Below the pieces are notes generated by a model that did no database searches, was not told where the DNA came from, and saw only the letters and a list, made by a program, of their open reading frames with translations. A stretch of DNA of 64,000 nucleotides from Vicinamibacteria bacterium. Its GTDB lineage: Bacteria; Acidobacteriota; Vicinamibacteria; Fen-336. Positions 25,593-34,473 of this stretch are shown in pieces. Numbering within the stretch: the first letter of the stretch is position 1; the number at the start of each line of letters is the position of its first letter. The position numbers and the translations under genes are program-made. Location of the stretch: positions 62,001 through 126,000 of the forward strand of contig JAMQGV010000040.1 in the NCBI GenBank assembly GCA_025994075.1, written 5' to 3'.

Positions 25593-26975
25593 CTAGCGCA
25601 CGAGGTGGTACTTCTCCTGCCGGCCCAGCGCCCAGCGCATGTGGCCGTCGGCGCCGAGGATCGCGTCCTCCTCCTGCGCCGAGCGCAGCGGCTGGCCGCC
25701 CCACTCGGGCACCGGCGTCGTCGCCTGCAGCTCGATCGAGAACCAGGTCGACGCGCGCAGCTTCACGTCGCCGCGCACGGGCACGCCCTCCTGGCGGTCC
25801 CACAGGCCGATCAGCGGTCCCGCGCCGTGGCCGTGGTCGCCGATCGGGTGGCAGTACACCGTGCCTTCGATCCCCTCGGCCTTCATCGCGGCGAGCGCGT
25901 CGGCCAGCACCTCGTTGCCGGTGCGGCCCGGTCGCATCCGCTCCATCACGAGGTCCTGCAGCCGGTTCGACCGGCGAAGCGCCTGCTGCAGCCCCGCGGG
26001 CGCTTCGGTCTCGCCCGGCTTCAGCACGTAGCCGACGTGCTGGGTGTCGGTGGCGAGGCCCATCGCGTGGATGCCGAAGTCGGTGTGCAGGTGGTCGCCC
26101 GGCTGGATCACCACCGCCTCGCGCGGCGCGATCGGCGCGTCGGCACCGCGGCCCGCGCGCTGCACGCTGACGCTGGGCGGGAACCACTCGCCGTAGCCGA
26201 GGTCGTTGACGCTCTGGCGCAGCCACCACACCACGTCTTCGGTGGTCGTCACGCCGGGCGTGATCACCTCGCGCGAGAAGGCGCGGGCGATCAGGGCGTG
26301 GACCGTGCGCTGCATCAGCACCCAGGCCGGCTCCATCTCCGGGAGCCGGGCCTCGATGTAGCGCAGCGGCAGTTCCTCGGCGCGGACCAGCCGGTCCTTC
26401 CACGGCCCGAGCGCCTGCTCGAGCTGTTCCTTCTCGCCGGCCGTGATCCCGTCCGAGAACGCGTGGCCGTGCGACACGTTGATCGCGATGTTCTTCGGCT
26501 GCCGTTCCTCGACCAGCTTGCGCAGCAGCGCCCACTGGCCCTGGCCCCACAGCTCGCGCGACTCGAGCGCCGGGTCGCGGTACACCTCGTACAGGCCGCC
26601 GTTGCTGCCGCCGCCCAGCGCCAGGCGCTCGACGCCCTTCTCCTCGCCGCGGTCGAAGAAGACCAGGATCGTGCGCCGCCGCGCGGCCATCACCGACGGC
26701 GACACCAGCGGGAAGAACACCGGGTCCTCGGCGTACTCGCGGTTGACCACCAGCCACATGTGCACGCCGTGCTCGCGCATCAGCCCCGGCAGCACGCGCT
26801 CGAGCCGCAGCTTCAGCCACTCCTGGCGGACGCGGTCCTGCTCGCGCAGCGGCGGCAGCTTCTCAGGCATCGACGGCGGCGGCGCGGCGGCGCGCGTGCC
26901 CGGGCTCGAGGCGAAGAGGCCCGTCGTCGCGACGAGGGCCAGGGCGGCAGCGAGGGTGCGGCGGCGGAAGGACAT
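25593..26975 (-). CDS. Secreted M24-family (Xaa-Pro aminopeptidase-like) peptidase
   Basis: 460 residues with a signal peptide ending near PGTRAAA. The C-terminal pita-bread domain carries the metal-site segments HTDFGIHAMGLATDTQHVGY, HPIGDHGHGAG and WFSIELQAT, with a final acidic EEDAIL segment, in M24 order. The first metal Asp lies in HTDFG. The N-terminal domain (about 40-200) is the creatinase/prolidase type. GAGGAGG lies 8 nt before the ATG at 26975. It would cleave N-terminal residues before proline outside the cytoplasm. It lies 41 bp after the esterase gene on the same strand. Confidence 0.87.
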   Translation of the reverse strand: MSFRRRTLAAALALVATTGLFASSPGTRAAAPPPSMPEKLPPLREQDRVRQEWLKLRLERVLPGLMREHGVHMWLVVNREYAEDPVFFPLVSPSVMAARRRTILVFFDRGEEKGVERLALGGGSNGGLYEVYRDPALESRELWGQGQWALLRKLVEERQPKNIAINVSHGHAFSDGITAGEKEQLEQALGPWKDRLVRAEELPLRYIEARLPEMEPAWVLMQRTVHALIARAFSREVITPGVTTTEDVVWWLRQSVNDLGYGEWFPPSVSVQRAGRGADAPIAPREAVVIQPGDHLHTDFGIHAMGLATDTQHVGYVLKPGETEAPAGLQQALRRSNRLQDLVMERMRPGRTGNEVLADALAAMKAEGIEGTVYCHPIGDHGHGAGPLIGLWDRQEGVPVRGDVKLRASTWFSIELQATTPVPEWGGQPLRSAQEEDAILGADGHMRWALGRQEKYHLVR

Positions 26976-27016
26976 CGGCAGGCCTCCTCGGGGGTGGCGG
27001 CGATTGTAGCGGCCGG

Positions 27017-28021
27017 CTACGGCGTCGGCGGCGCTTGCGGAAGGACGAACTCGAGCGCCGCGCGCAGCTCGGCCTCGACCCGCGGCGGCAGCTCGTGGCC
27101 GACACCGGGGTACGAGCGCAGCAGCACGGCGCCGCCGGCCGCGCGCAGGGCGGCCTCCGCTTCGCGGTTGCTGGCGAAGCGATCGTCGCGCTCGCCGATC
27201 AGCAGCGCGATCCGCGGCAGGCGCGGCGCCGCCGTCGGCACCGGCGCGGTGCGCGCCTCGTACGAGCCGCCGATCAGCACGACGCCCGCGAACAGCTCCG
27301 GCCGGGTCAGCGCCAGGTCGAAGCCGGCGTTGCCGCCGCCCGAGTAGCCGACGGCGACGATCCGCGCGGGATCGATAGCCGCGCGCGACCGCGCCTGCTC
27401 GATCGCGCGCTCGATCAGGTGGAACGCGTGCTCGGCGACGCCCCAGTCCCAGCCGTTGCCGAGCGCGGTCAGCCCCTGGGCCAGCACCAGGTGCGCGCCG
27501 CGCTCGCGCGCCAGCGGCCGCAGGAGCGGCGCCAGGTAGTCGGCGCTGGTGCCCGACGGGTGCAGGCCGACGATCAGCGGCGTCGGCCTCGCGGCCTTGC
27601 CGGGCGCGTCGTAGTGCAGCAGGCGCGCCTTCTTCGCCGGCCCGTCCGCGAAGCGCGCGAGCTCGGCGGCGGCGTTGGCCTCGATCCGCGCCCGCACGTC
27701 CTCGAAGCCGGGCACCGCGCGCACCGGGTCGAGCACCGCGGCCCGCGCCAGCGTCGCCTTCCAGGCGAAGCCGCGCTCGGCCGCCAGCCGCAGCGCGTCG
27801 AGCGCGGATGCCGGATGGCCGCGGGCCGCGCGCACGCGGGCGAGGTCGAAGGCGGCCAGCGCGTCCCGGGGGTCCTTCTCGACGAGAGCCAGCGCGAGCG
27901 TCTCCGCGGTCTCGAGGTCGCCCCGCGCCGCGGCCTCGCGCAGCTTCGCGCGCGCGTCGTCGCCCCACCCCGGGGTGGCGAGCGTCGCGATCAGCAAGCC
28001 GGCCAGTGCGCTCCTTCGCAT
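27017..28021 (-). CDS. Secreted alpha/beta-hydrolase (esterase) with N-terminal TPR-like segment
   Basis: 334 residues. A signal peptide ends near TPGWGDD and residues about 25-115 form TPR-like helices (DLETAETLALALVEKDP, HPASALDALRLAAERGF). The hydrolase follows with LIVGLHPSG, the nucleophile elbow VGYSGGGNAG (G-x-S-x-G) and YPGVGHELPP for the His. The fold resembles phospholipase/carboxylesterase or PHB-depolymerase-like enzymes. TACGCT lies 8 nt before the ATG and no ribosome-binding site is seen. It is probably cotranscribed with the M24 peptidase. The substrate is unknown. Confidence 0.8.
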   Translation of the reverse strand: MRRSALAGLLIATLATPGWGDDARAKLREAAARGDLETAETLALALVEKDPRDALAAFDLARVRAARGHPASALDALRLAAERGFAWKATLARAAVLDPVRAVPGFEDVRARIEANAAAELARFADGPAKKARLLHYDAPGKAARPTPLIVGLHPSGTSADYLAPLLRPLARERGAHLVLAQGLTALGNGWDWGVAEHAFHLIERAIEQARSRAAIDPARIVAVGYSGGGNAGFDLALTRPELFAGVVLIGGSYEARTAPVPTAAPRLPRIALLIGERDDRFASNREAEAALRAAGGAVLLRSYPGVGHELPPRVEAELRAALEFVLPQAPPTP

Positions 28022-28029
28022 CGCGCAAG

Positions 28030-28035
28030 AGCGTA
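28030..28035 (-). promoter_or_regulatory. Putative -10 for the esterase-M24 transcript
   Basis: TACGCT read on the minus strand, 8 nt before the ATG at 28021. It fits the TANNNT leaderless pattern. Confidence 0.35.
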
Positions 28036-28105
28036 GCAGGCGTCGCGGCCCGCCCGCAGGAAGCCCTTGTCCCACGCGGCCAGGCGATGAGAACCTCCTC
28101 CCGTC

Positions 28106-28636
28106 ATGCGCCGCCTGCCCTGGCTCGCCGCGGTCGCAGGGCTCGCCGCCTGCACCTCGCGGCCGCCGCAGCCCGCGCCGCCCGCGCCCCCCGACCCGCG
28201 CAGCGGCGAAACCCGGGTGCGCTCGCTGTCGCCGCCGCCTGCAGGCGAGGCGACGATCGAGACGGCCGAGTCGATCACCCCGGCCTACGCGAGCGCGGAC
28301 AACGCGCTGCCGGAGTTCCCGCGCTACGCGCTCGACGCCGGCTGCTCGGGCGGCGTCGTGACCGTGCGCCTGTTCGTCGGCGCTGACGGGAACGTGACGG
28401 GCTCCGAGGAGCTGGGGCCGCCGCCCGGCGGCCGCTGCCACGCGGCGCTTTCGGGCGCAGTGCATGCGGCCGTGGGCCACTGGCGTTTCGCGCCCGCGTT
28501 CCGGGTGCGGCAGGTGCCAGCGGGGGACGGGTCTTCACGGCTGCCGCGCTGGGAGCAGACACCGATCCCCGTCTACCTCGATTTCGAGTTCACGTTCCTC
28601 GTCAGGGACGGCCGCCCTGCCGTGGAGGTGCGATGA
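28106..28636 (+). CDS. TonB C-terminal-domain lipoprotein
   Basis: 176 residues. The leader ends GLAAC with a good lipobox, followed by a proline-rich linker (PPQPAPPAPPDPR). The C-terminal half resembles the TonB C-terminal fold: FPRYALDAGCSGGVVTVRLFVGADGNVTGSEE and HAAVGHWRFAPAF. Unlike real TonB it has no membrane anchor helix and would sit as a lipoprotein, so it may be a structural relative rather than an energy transducer. It is followed after 25 bp by yhbY. No strong ribosome-binding site is seen. Confidence 0.65.
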   Translation: MRRLPWLAAVAGLAACTSRPPQPAPPAPPDPRSGETRVRSLSPPPAGEATIETAESITPAYASADNALPEFPRYALDAGCSGGVVTVRLFVGADGNVTGSEELGPPPGGRCHAALSGAVHAAVGHWRFAPAFRVRQVPAGDGSSRLPRWEQTPIPVYLDFEFTFLVRDGRPAVEVR

Positions 28637-28648
28637 CGGGCGATCTGC

Positions 28649-28654
28649 TAACGT
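28649..28654 (+). promoter_or_regulatory. Putative -10 for leaderless yhbY
   Basis: TAACGT followed by a 7-nt spacer (CCCGCCC) and the GTG at 28662. There is no ribosome-binding site upstream. Confidence 0.4.
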
Positions 28655-28661
28655 CCCGCCC

Positions 28662-28955
28662 GTGAAGCTGACCGCGAAGCAGCGCCAGTACCTGAAGGGG
28701 CTCGCCCACGGGCTCGAGCCGGTCGTCCGGGTGGGCAAGGCGGGCGCCACCGCCGCGGTCGTCGCCAAGACGCTCGAGAGCCTGCGCGCCCACGAGCTGA
28801 TCAAGGTGCGGATCGACGAGGACAACCCCGAGCGCGCGGCGATCGCCGGGCAGCTCGCCGAGGACGCGGGCGCCCACCTCGTCTCCACGATCGGCAAGCT
28901 GGCGATCCTGTACCGCCCGCGCGACGAGGACCCGAAGGTCACGCTGCCGCGCTGA
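28662..28955 (+). CDS. yhbY: YhbY-type CRM-domain RNA-binding protein
   Basis: 97 residues, the normal size. The CRM domain is complete: LTAKQRQYLKGLAHGLEPVV, the family GxxG loop in RVGKAGATAAVV, and AHELIKVRI, AHLVSTIGKLAILYR. YhbY associates with the pre-50S ribosome and takes part in its assembly. The GTG start at 28662 gives the conserved VKLTAKQRQYL beginning. With no ribosome-binding site and a -10-like hexamer 7 nt away, a leaderless message is likely. Confidence 0.93.
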   Translation: MKLTAKQRQYLKGLAHGLEPVVRVGKAGATAAVVAKTLESLRAHELIKVRIDEDNPERAAIAGQLAEDAGAHLVSTIGKLAILYRPRDEDPKVTLPR

Positions 28956-28977
28956 CGCGCGAAAGGCCGCTCGCGGT

Positions 28978-29202
28978 TCAGCGGCGCTTCTTGAACGCGT
29001 CGCCGAGCAGGCCGCTGGTCCCCCACATCGCGGCGATCGTCCCGAGGAGCGCGGCGATCGGACGCCACGACTCGCCTGCCGTCAGGTGATTGACGAAGGT
29101 CGCCCCGGGCGGAGCGGTCGAGGTGAGGTAGAGCCCGGCAACCGTCGCCAACCCGCAGAGGGCCGCCAGCGCGGGCACGGCATTGCGCAGCCAGAAGGGC
29201 AT
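28978..29202 (-). CDS. Small two-helix membrane protein, unknown
   Basis: 74 residues from the ATG at 29202, with GGGAGG 6 nt upstream. It has two hydrophobic segments (AVPALAALCGLATVAGLYL and PIAALLGTIAAMWGTSGLL) joined by a short polar loop, and a basic end (DAFKKRR). No family is recognised. It converges with yhbY and is divergent from the membrane protein at 29305. Confidence 0.55.
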   Translation of the reverse strand: MPFWLRNAVPALAALCGLATVAGLYLTSTAPPGATFVNHLTAGESWRPIAALLGTIAAMWGTSGLLGDAFKKRR

Positions 29203-29304
29203 GGCCAGCCTCCCGGCGGATCCTACGCCCCCGCTCTCCCCCCGCACCCCGGGACTCGGGCGCAGAATGGGAGGCGGGGGCCGTCGCGCTCCCGGGAGGC
29301 GGCC

Positions 29305-29886
29305 ATGGGGCGGCTGCTGTCGCTGCTGCTGGGTCTCGCGGCGCTGGCGTTGTTCGGGCTGGGCCTGATCTTCTCGCTGGTCAGCGGATCGACGCCGGTG
29401 GTGATCGCCTGGCTCGCGACCCTCTTCCTGTCGTACGGCGTGCTTCGCGCCTTCGGCAGGCGCGGCGCCGGCGCGACGTGCGTGGCGGTCGGGCTCGGCC
29501 TCGTCGCCAGCGTCGTCGGCAACGGCGTCGCGATCCGGCCGCCCTCGCAGGCCGCGATGGAGGCGTGGTACCGCACCGACCCGGCCGGCTTCGACCGGCT
29601 GCGGGAGCGGGTCGCGTCGGGTGCGGGGACCCGGGCGGAAGACGAGGCGCTGCTGTCGGCGGCCGGGTGCCGCGGCGCATGGCCCGGCCCGGACGGCAGC
29701 GTGCACGTGTTCTGCCGATCGTGGGGCCTCGCCAACCAGGGCTGGCGCGCGGGCCTCGCCTGGTCGCCGCGACCGCCCGCGCCGCTGCTGCCGACACTCG
29801 ACGGGTTCCCGTCCACGCGGGTCCCGGGGCACGACCGTGCCTACGCCCGGATCGAGGGCGACTGGTACGCCGTCATCGTGTGGTGA
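29305..29886 (+). CDS. Membrane-anchored hypothetical protein
   Basis: 193 residues. Three N-terminal helices (about 4-85: LLSLLLGLAALALFGLGLIF, VVIAWLATLFLSYGVL, CVAVGLGLVASVVGN) precede a soluble domain of about 100 residues with a possible disulfide pair (AAGCRGAW, VHVFCRSW). GGGAGG lies before the ATG. I recognise no family. It converges with the TonB gene with a gap of only 4 bp. Confidence 0.6.
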   Translation: MGRLLSLLLGLAALALFGLGLIFSLVSGSTPVVIAWLATLFLSYGVLRAFGRRGAGATCVAVGLGLVASVVGNGVAIRPPSQAAMEAWYRTDPAGFDRLRERVASGAGTRAEDEALLSAAGCRGAWPGPDGSVHVFCRSWGLANQGWRAGLAWSPRPPAPLLPTLDGFPSTRVPGHDRAYARIEGDWYAVIVW

Positions 29887-29890
29887 GCGC

Positions 29891-30625
29891 TCACGGCAGG
29901 TCGAAGCGTACCGTCACGGTCATCACCACCGGCACCGGTACGCCGGACAGCAGCGTCGGCGCGTAGGCCCAGTCGCGCACGGCCGCCACCGCTGCCGCAT
30001 CGAGCACCGGGATGCCGCGCAGCACGCGGACGTCGCTGACGCGGCCGCGCGCGTCGATCACGCACTCGAGGATCACGATCCCCTCGATGCGGGCACGGCG
30101 CGCTGCCTCGGGGTACTCGGGCTCGACGAAGCGCAGCCGGCGCGGGCCCGTCAGGCTCGACACGCGCACGGGTTCGACCGCAGCCGCCGGCTCGAAACCC
30201 GGCCCGATCGGGCCCGGACCGAAGCCGGCCCCATCGCCCGGGATGCCGCCACCCGGGTCGCCCGCGCCACCAAGGAGGCAGTCGGGACACGCGGGCACGT
30301 CCTCGAGCAGGCCGTCGGCGGGGGTCAGCGGCTCGACGGACGACGGCACGGGGATCGAGGGCTGGGTCACGCGCGGCACCACGACGCGAGGCGACGGCGG
30401 TCGCGTCACCGTGGTCGAGCCTCCCCCGCCGGCGGGCAGCACGACCCGCGGCACGGGCGGCGGCGGCGCAGCCGGAGCCGGTGGCAGTTCCGCGTCGCTC
30501 AGGAACGGCGCGGCGACCAGCGCCGCGATCCCGGAAGCGTGGGCGCAGAACGAGACGAGCGCGGCGCCGCGTCCGCGCGCGCGGGCGGGGCCGACCAGAG
30601 ACGAATCGAACAGCGATCGAGCCAT
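29891..30625 (-). CDS. TonB-family energy transducer
   Basis: 244 residues from the ATG at 30625 (GGAGG 6 nt upstream). A cytoplasmic start (MARSLFDSS) is followed by one helix (LVSFCAHASGIAALVAAPFL), a Pro/Gly-rich periplasmic spacer with a CPDC pair, and the TonB C-terminal domain (about 165-244: EPEYPEAARRARIEGIVILE, VLDAAAVAAVRDWAYAPTL). It would couple the proton-motive force to TonB-dependent receptors; two such receptors lie in this window at 3795-6782 and 40260-42533. No exbB/exbD is adjacent. Confidence 0.88.
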   Translation of the reverse strand: MARSLFDSSLVGPARARGRGAALVSFCAHASGIAALVAAPFLSDAELPPAPAAPPPPVPRVVLPAGGGGSTTVTRPPSPRVVVPRVTQPSIPVPSSVEPLTPADGLLEDVPACPDCLLGGAGDPGGGIPGDGAGFGPGPIGPGFEPAAAVEPVRVSSLTGPRRLRFVEPEYPEAARRARIEGIVILECVIDARGRVSDVRVLRGIPVLDAAAVAAVRDWAYAPTLLSGVPVPVVMTVTVRFDLP

Positions 30626-30822
30626 CGGGACCTCCAGCGGGTCCCCGCCGCGGCCGGCCACCGCAGGGTGTGATTTGGGAGCTTGGACACCGGGGCGACC
30701 CGGCGGTTCCCTGCTCGTGGCGCGGCGCGACTCGCCCGGGCCCACGATCAGATGGAGCAGGTCGCCTTCGCTCGTCAGGCCCACCTCGAGGTCGCCGTGG
30801 GTCGCCAGCACGCTCCCCGGTG

Positions 30823-30828
30823 TATAAA
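30823..30828 (+). promoter_or_regulatory. Putative -10 for the S41 protease gene
   Basis: TATAAA preceded by TG lies 25 nt before the TTG start at 30854. The rest of the divergent region (30626-30822) shows nothing recognisable; an open minus-strand frame there has no supported start. Confidence 0.45.
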
Positions 30829-30853
30829 GGCGTGGGGCGCCAGGGAGGGAAGA

Positions 30854-33112
30854 TTGTCCCCAACGCTGTGCTCGCTCACCCTCACCTCTGCTGCTCTCCT
30901 CGCCGCGCCCACGCCGTCCCCCGAGATCGACAACGTCGCCGCCTTCGCGCGCCTGTACGGGGTCGTGCGCTTCTTCTACCCGAGCGACGCGGCGGCGCAA
31001 TTGGACTGGAACCGGTTCGCCGTCCACGGGGCGGGGCGCGTGCGGGGAGTGCGGAGCGAGGCTGAACTCGAGGCGGCCCTGGAAGGACTCGTCGCCCCGC
31101 TCGGTCCGGGCATCGAGATCAGCGGGGAACTCGCCCCGGCGGCCACCACTCCGGCGACGACCGAGCCGCTCGTGGCCTGGCGCTACCTTGGCGCGGGGCT
31201 CGGCGCGGCGGTGGGCCCGTACCGGGCCAAGCGGACAAACCGGGCTACCCCGCAGCCGGTCGAGGGCTTCGCGACCCTGATGCAGAGTGTCCCGGCCGAG
31301 CCCCACCGCGGAAAGGCCATCCGCCTCCGCGCATGGGTGCGAGCCACCTCGGCGGAAGCGGCCGCGGGGGCGGCCCTTTGGCTGCGAGTGGACCGCCCTG
31401 CCGGCAAGACGGGCTTCTTCGACAACATGGGCAACCGGCTCGTCCGCGAGCCGGAGTGGCGCGCGTACGACATCGAGGGAATGGTGGCCGACGACGCGAC
31501 GACGATCGCGTTCGGCCTAATGGCGCTGAAGGCGGTGACGGCCGATTTCGACGGAGTCGAACTCGCGGTCAAAGGCGAGTCGGGCGGATGGGAGCCCGTT
31601 TCGGTGGCGGACGGGGACTTCGAGGACGAGGCGGGGGGAGACGCGACGGGAGCGTGGCTTCGCGCGGGGTCGAGCAGCGCGGCCGTCTCCCGACCGGCGG
31701 AGGACGCGCCGCAGGGCGAGCGGTACCTTCGACTCGCGCCTGCTGCCGCGGGCGTCGGCGACGCGGAGCTCTTCCCCGAGGCCGCTCCGCAGGCAGGCAC
31801 CCACGTCGACGTCGACCTGGGCTCGGGCCTGCGGGCCCGCGTCCCGCTCGTGCTGAAAGACGGCGAGGCTCGCCCTGATCCGACACGAGCCCCGGCGCTC
31901 GAGGCACTGCGCGGGGCGCTCATGGCGGTGCCCGACCCGGGCCAGGAACCCGACCTCGATCAGAGGCTGGCCGACGTGGTCGTGGCCTGGAGCGTCTTCC
32001 GGCACTTCTACCCCTACTGGGCCGAGGTGGAGGTCGACTGGGACGCCCGCCTCGGGCCGAGCCTCGAGGCCGCCCGGTCGGCGCAGACACGGCCGGCGCA
32101 GCGCGGGGCCCTCCTCGGCCTCGTCGCCGGCCTCCGCGACGGCCACGGCTTCGTCGCGGACGGGCTGGACAGGTCGGAGCGCGGAGCGCTGCCGGTGACG
32201 CTCGCGGTCGTCGAAGGACAGGTCGCGGTCGTGTCGAGTGCCTTGCCGGCCGAGGCGCCCGTCGGCGCGATCGTGACCGCGATCGACGGGATCCCCACGG
32301 CGCGGCGCCTCGCGCGCGAGCTGGCGCTCGCGTCGGGCACCGACCGCTGGCGCGAGGTCAAGGCGATGCGGGCACTCACGAGCGGGGTGAAAGGCGGGAC
32401 GGTGAAGCTGGAGCTCGACTCGGGCTCCGGGCCGACAGTGGTCTCGATGACGTTCGGCGCGCCGCCACCCCTCACGACGCGGCCCGCTCCCCTGTCCGAG
32501 CTGACGCCCGGCGTCTTCTACGTGGACCTGACGCGGGCGAAGATGGCCGAGATCGCGCCCCGGCTCGAGGCGCTGGCCTCCGCGCGCGGCGTCGTCTTCG
32601 ACGTGCGCGGCTATCCGGAGGACGGCGGCTACGGCGTCCTTCCGCACCTCCTCGATGCGCCGGAGAGCGACCGTTGGATGCACGTGGCGAAGATCGTCGG
32701 GCCTTTCCACGAGACGGCGGGGTGGAACGACTTCGGCTGGGACCTGAAGCCCGCCGCCCCGCGCATCTCGGCAAGGGTCGTCTTCCTGACCGACGGCAGC
32801 GCGATCAGCTACGCGGAGTCGGTGCTGGGCTACGTGGCCGATCGCAAGCTGGGGACGATCGTGGGCAGCTCGACGGCCGGCGCCAACGGCAACGTGGCGA
32901 GCTTCGTGAGTCCGGGCGGCTTCCGCCTCGGCTTCACCGGCATGCGCGTCACCCGCCACGACGGCCGCACACCTCATCACCTCGTCGGCGTGACGCCCGA
33001 CGTGCCCGCGGCGCCGACGCTGGCGGGCCTCCGCGCCGGGCGCGACGAGGTGCTGGAGCGCGGCCTGGCCATCGCGAGCGCCGCGCCCGAGAGCTCGCGC
33101 CCGCACCCGTAG
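30854..33112 (+). CDS. Secreted S41-family (tail-specific-like) serine protease
   Basis: 752 residues from the TTG at 30854, which is preceded by GGAGGG; no ATG or GTG suits. A short leader ends near LLAAPTPSP. An N-terminal domain (IDNVAAFARLYGVVRFFYPSD) recurs around residue 370 as VVVAWSVFRHFYPYW, which leads the peptidase unit. Between them is a carbohydrate-binding-like region (about 150-335). A degenerate PDZ (PVGAIVTAIDGIP) and the S41 core FDVRGYPEDGG ... LTDGSAISYAES (candidate Ser649) ... VGSSTAGANGN follow. These enzymes degrade or trim exported proteins. The TATAAA element lies just upstream. Confidence 0.88.
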   Translation: MSPTLCSLTLTSAALLAAPTPSPEIDNVAAFARLYGVVRFFYPSDAAAQLDWNRFAVHGAGRVRGVRSEAELEAALEGLVAPLGPGIEISGELAPAATTPATTEPLVAWRYLGAGLGAAVGPYRAKRTNRATPQPVEGFATLMQSVPAEPHRGKAIRLRAWVRATSAEAAAGAALWLRVDRPAGKTGFFDNMGNRLVREPEWRAYDIEGMVADDATTIAFGLMALKAVTADFDGVELAVKGESGGWEPVSVADGDFEDEAGGDATGAWLRAGSSSAAVSRPAEDAPQGERYLRLAPAAAGVGDAELFPEAAPQAGTHVDVDLGSGLRARVPLVLKDGEARPDPTRAPALEALRGALMAVPDPGQEPDLDQRLADVVVAWSVFRHFYPYWAEVEVDWDARLGPSLEAARSAQTRPAQRGALLGLVAGLRDGHGFVADGLDRSERGALPVTLAVVEGQVAVVSSALPAEAPVGAIVTAIDGIPTARRLARELALASGTDRWREVKAMRALTSGVKGGTVKLELDSGSGPTVVSMTFGAPPPLTTRPAPLSELTPGVFYVDLTRAKMAEIAPRLEALASARGVVFDVRGYPEDGGYGVLPHLLDAPESDRWMHVAKIVGPFHETAGWNDFGWDLKPAAPRISARVVFLTDGSAISYAESVLGYVADRKLGTIVGSSTAGANGNVASFVSPGGFRLGFTGMRVTRHDGRTPHHLVGVTPDVPAAPTLAGLRAGRDEVLERGLAIASAAPESSRPHP

Positions 33113-33133
33113 AAGACACGCCGTGGCGCGGCC

Positions 33134-33697
33134 TCAGGCGTCGAGCAGCGCCAGCAGCTTCGTCGTCGTGTTCCAGTTGCGGATCGTCAGGCTCTTGTAG
33201 ATCGGCTGCGAGACGAGGCGCGTGAGGTGGCTCTGAGCGGCCCGACTCGTGAGCCGCGAGAAGTACAAGACGCGATCGACGCCAGCCCGGGCGCTCACGC
33301 TCTGCATCGCCAGCGCGGCCGTCAGGGGCGCCTTCAGGAACAGCACGTCGTAGCGATGGAGGTCCGGCTCCGCGCCGAAGCCCGCCGGCGCCCGCGCGAC
33401 GACGGCGGCCAGCTCGTCGCGGGTTCGCACCACGACGCTGGCCGCGTAGCCGAATCGTTCGGACAGCAGCCGCTCGAGCTGCCTTTCCAGGGCGGGTCCG
33501 CGGGTCGCGGCGGCGGAGAACAACACGTTGCCGCTCTGGATGTAGGTCGCGACGTCGGCGAATCCTGCCGCCTCGAAGCAGCTCCTGAGGTCGGCCATCC
33601 GGATCAGGTTGTGGCCGCCGACGTTGATCCCGCGCAGCAGCGCCACGTGGCGCACCTGGCCGGCGGAGCGCCGGGCGGGAGCGGGTTTCGGGACCAT
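33134..33697 (-). CDS. DUF1697 family protein
   Basis: 187 residues. The family start VRHVALLRGINVGGHNLIRMADLR, then TYIQSGNVLFSA and the end NWNTTTKLLALLD match DUF1697, a widespread cytoplasmic family of unknown function. An N-terminal extension of about 15 residues precedes the domain. It converges with the S41 protease gene, with a 21-bp gap. Confidence 0.9.
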   Translation of the reverse strand: MVPKPAPARRSAGQVRHVALLRGINVGGHNLIRMADLRSCFEAAGFADVATYIQSGNVLFSAAATRGPALERQLERLLSERFGYAASVVVRTRDELAAVVARAPAGFGAEPDLHRYDVLFLKAPLTAALAMQSVSARAGVDRVLYFSRLTSRAAQSHLTRLVSQPIYKSLTIRNWNTTTKLLALLDA

Positions 33698-33855
33698 GAC
33701 GACGTGGATGATGGGTGCAGGTGCCGCGGCATGACAAGCGCCATCGCGTCGCCAGCCCCCTGCGCGGGGAGCGTCAACGGCCTGAACTTTCCCCTCGCGA
33801 TCGCCGTACCGAGACTCATGACCCGCTGCTGGACGACCGGCACCACGCGCCCGCG

Positions 33856-34473
33856 ATGAGCCCGGTGCTCGTATCGGACGCTGCCGTCGTGTCTGCGGTC
33901 GCCGCCGTGCTCGTGTCGGCATTCACCGTGGGGGGCACCTGGTGGTTCGGGCGGCGCGCCGACGGCTACAGCCACCTGCGCGACACGATCAGTGAGCTGG
34001 GAGCCGCGGGCACGAAGGACGCCAGGGCCGTGGCCTGGCTCTGGTTCGCCCCGAGCGGCCTGCTCTTCGCGGTGGCCGCGCTGGCGCTCGGCGAGGCGCT
34101 CGGGACGGACGACGCGCAGCGAGCCGCCTTCCCCCTCGCCCTCGTGGGCGTCGGCTGGGTCGGGGCCGCGATCTTCCCGTGCGACCCCGGAGCGCCCGCC
34201 CTGGGCACGATGCGGAACCACCTCCACAACCTGACCGGCGGAGGCGCCTACCTGGCGGGCGCCGCCGGCCTGTTCGAACTGGGTCGCGCCCTGGAACACA
34301 GCCAGCCTCTCGTCGCCCTGCTCGCGCGCGCGGCGGGGGCGGTGGTTCTGCTCGGGCTCTTCTTCATCAGCCTCCCGGATGTTCCGGTCCGCGGGCTGAT
34401 CCAGCGCGTCATGGAAGCGCTGCTCCACGGGTGGCTGCTGCTCGCGGCAGCGAGCGCGCTGCCCTACTCGTAG
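33856..34473 (+). CDS. DUF998-family integral membrane protein
   Basis: 205 residues with about six helices. The early motif DGYSHLRDTISELGAAGTKD is the recognisable DUF998 block, followed by helices around GLLFAVAALALGEALG, LALVGVGWVGAAIF and GAVVLLGLFFISL. The function is unknown. The last 10 bp overlap the end of the convergent MacB-type permease gene. No ribosome-binding site is visible; the upstream 158 bp (33698-33855) show nothing else. Confidence 0.82.
   Translation: MSPVLVSDAAVVSAVAAVLVSAFTVGGTWWFGRRADGYSHLRDTISELGAAGTKDARAVAWLWFAPSGLLFAVAALALGEALGTDDAQRAAFPLALVGVGWVGAAIFPCDPGAPALGTMRNHLHNLTGGGAYLAGAAGLFELGRALEHSQPLVALLARAAGAVVLLGLFFISLPDVPVRGLIQRVMEALLHGWLLLAAASALPYS

Noticed and set aside
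30626..30830. Open minus-strand frame extending upstream of the TonB start
   Set aside because: The protein already starts naturally at the ATG at 30625 with a ribosome-binding site; the extension has no supported start and no similarity I recognise.
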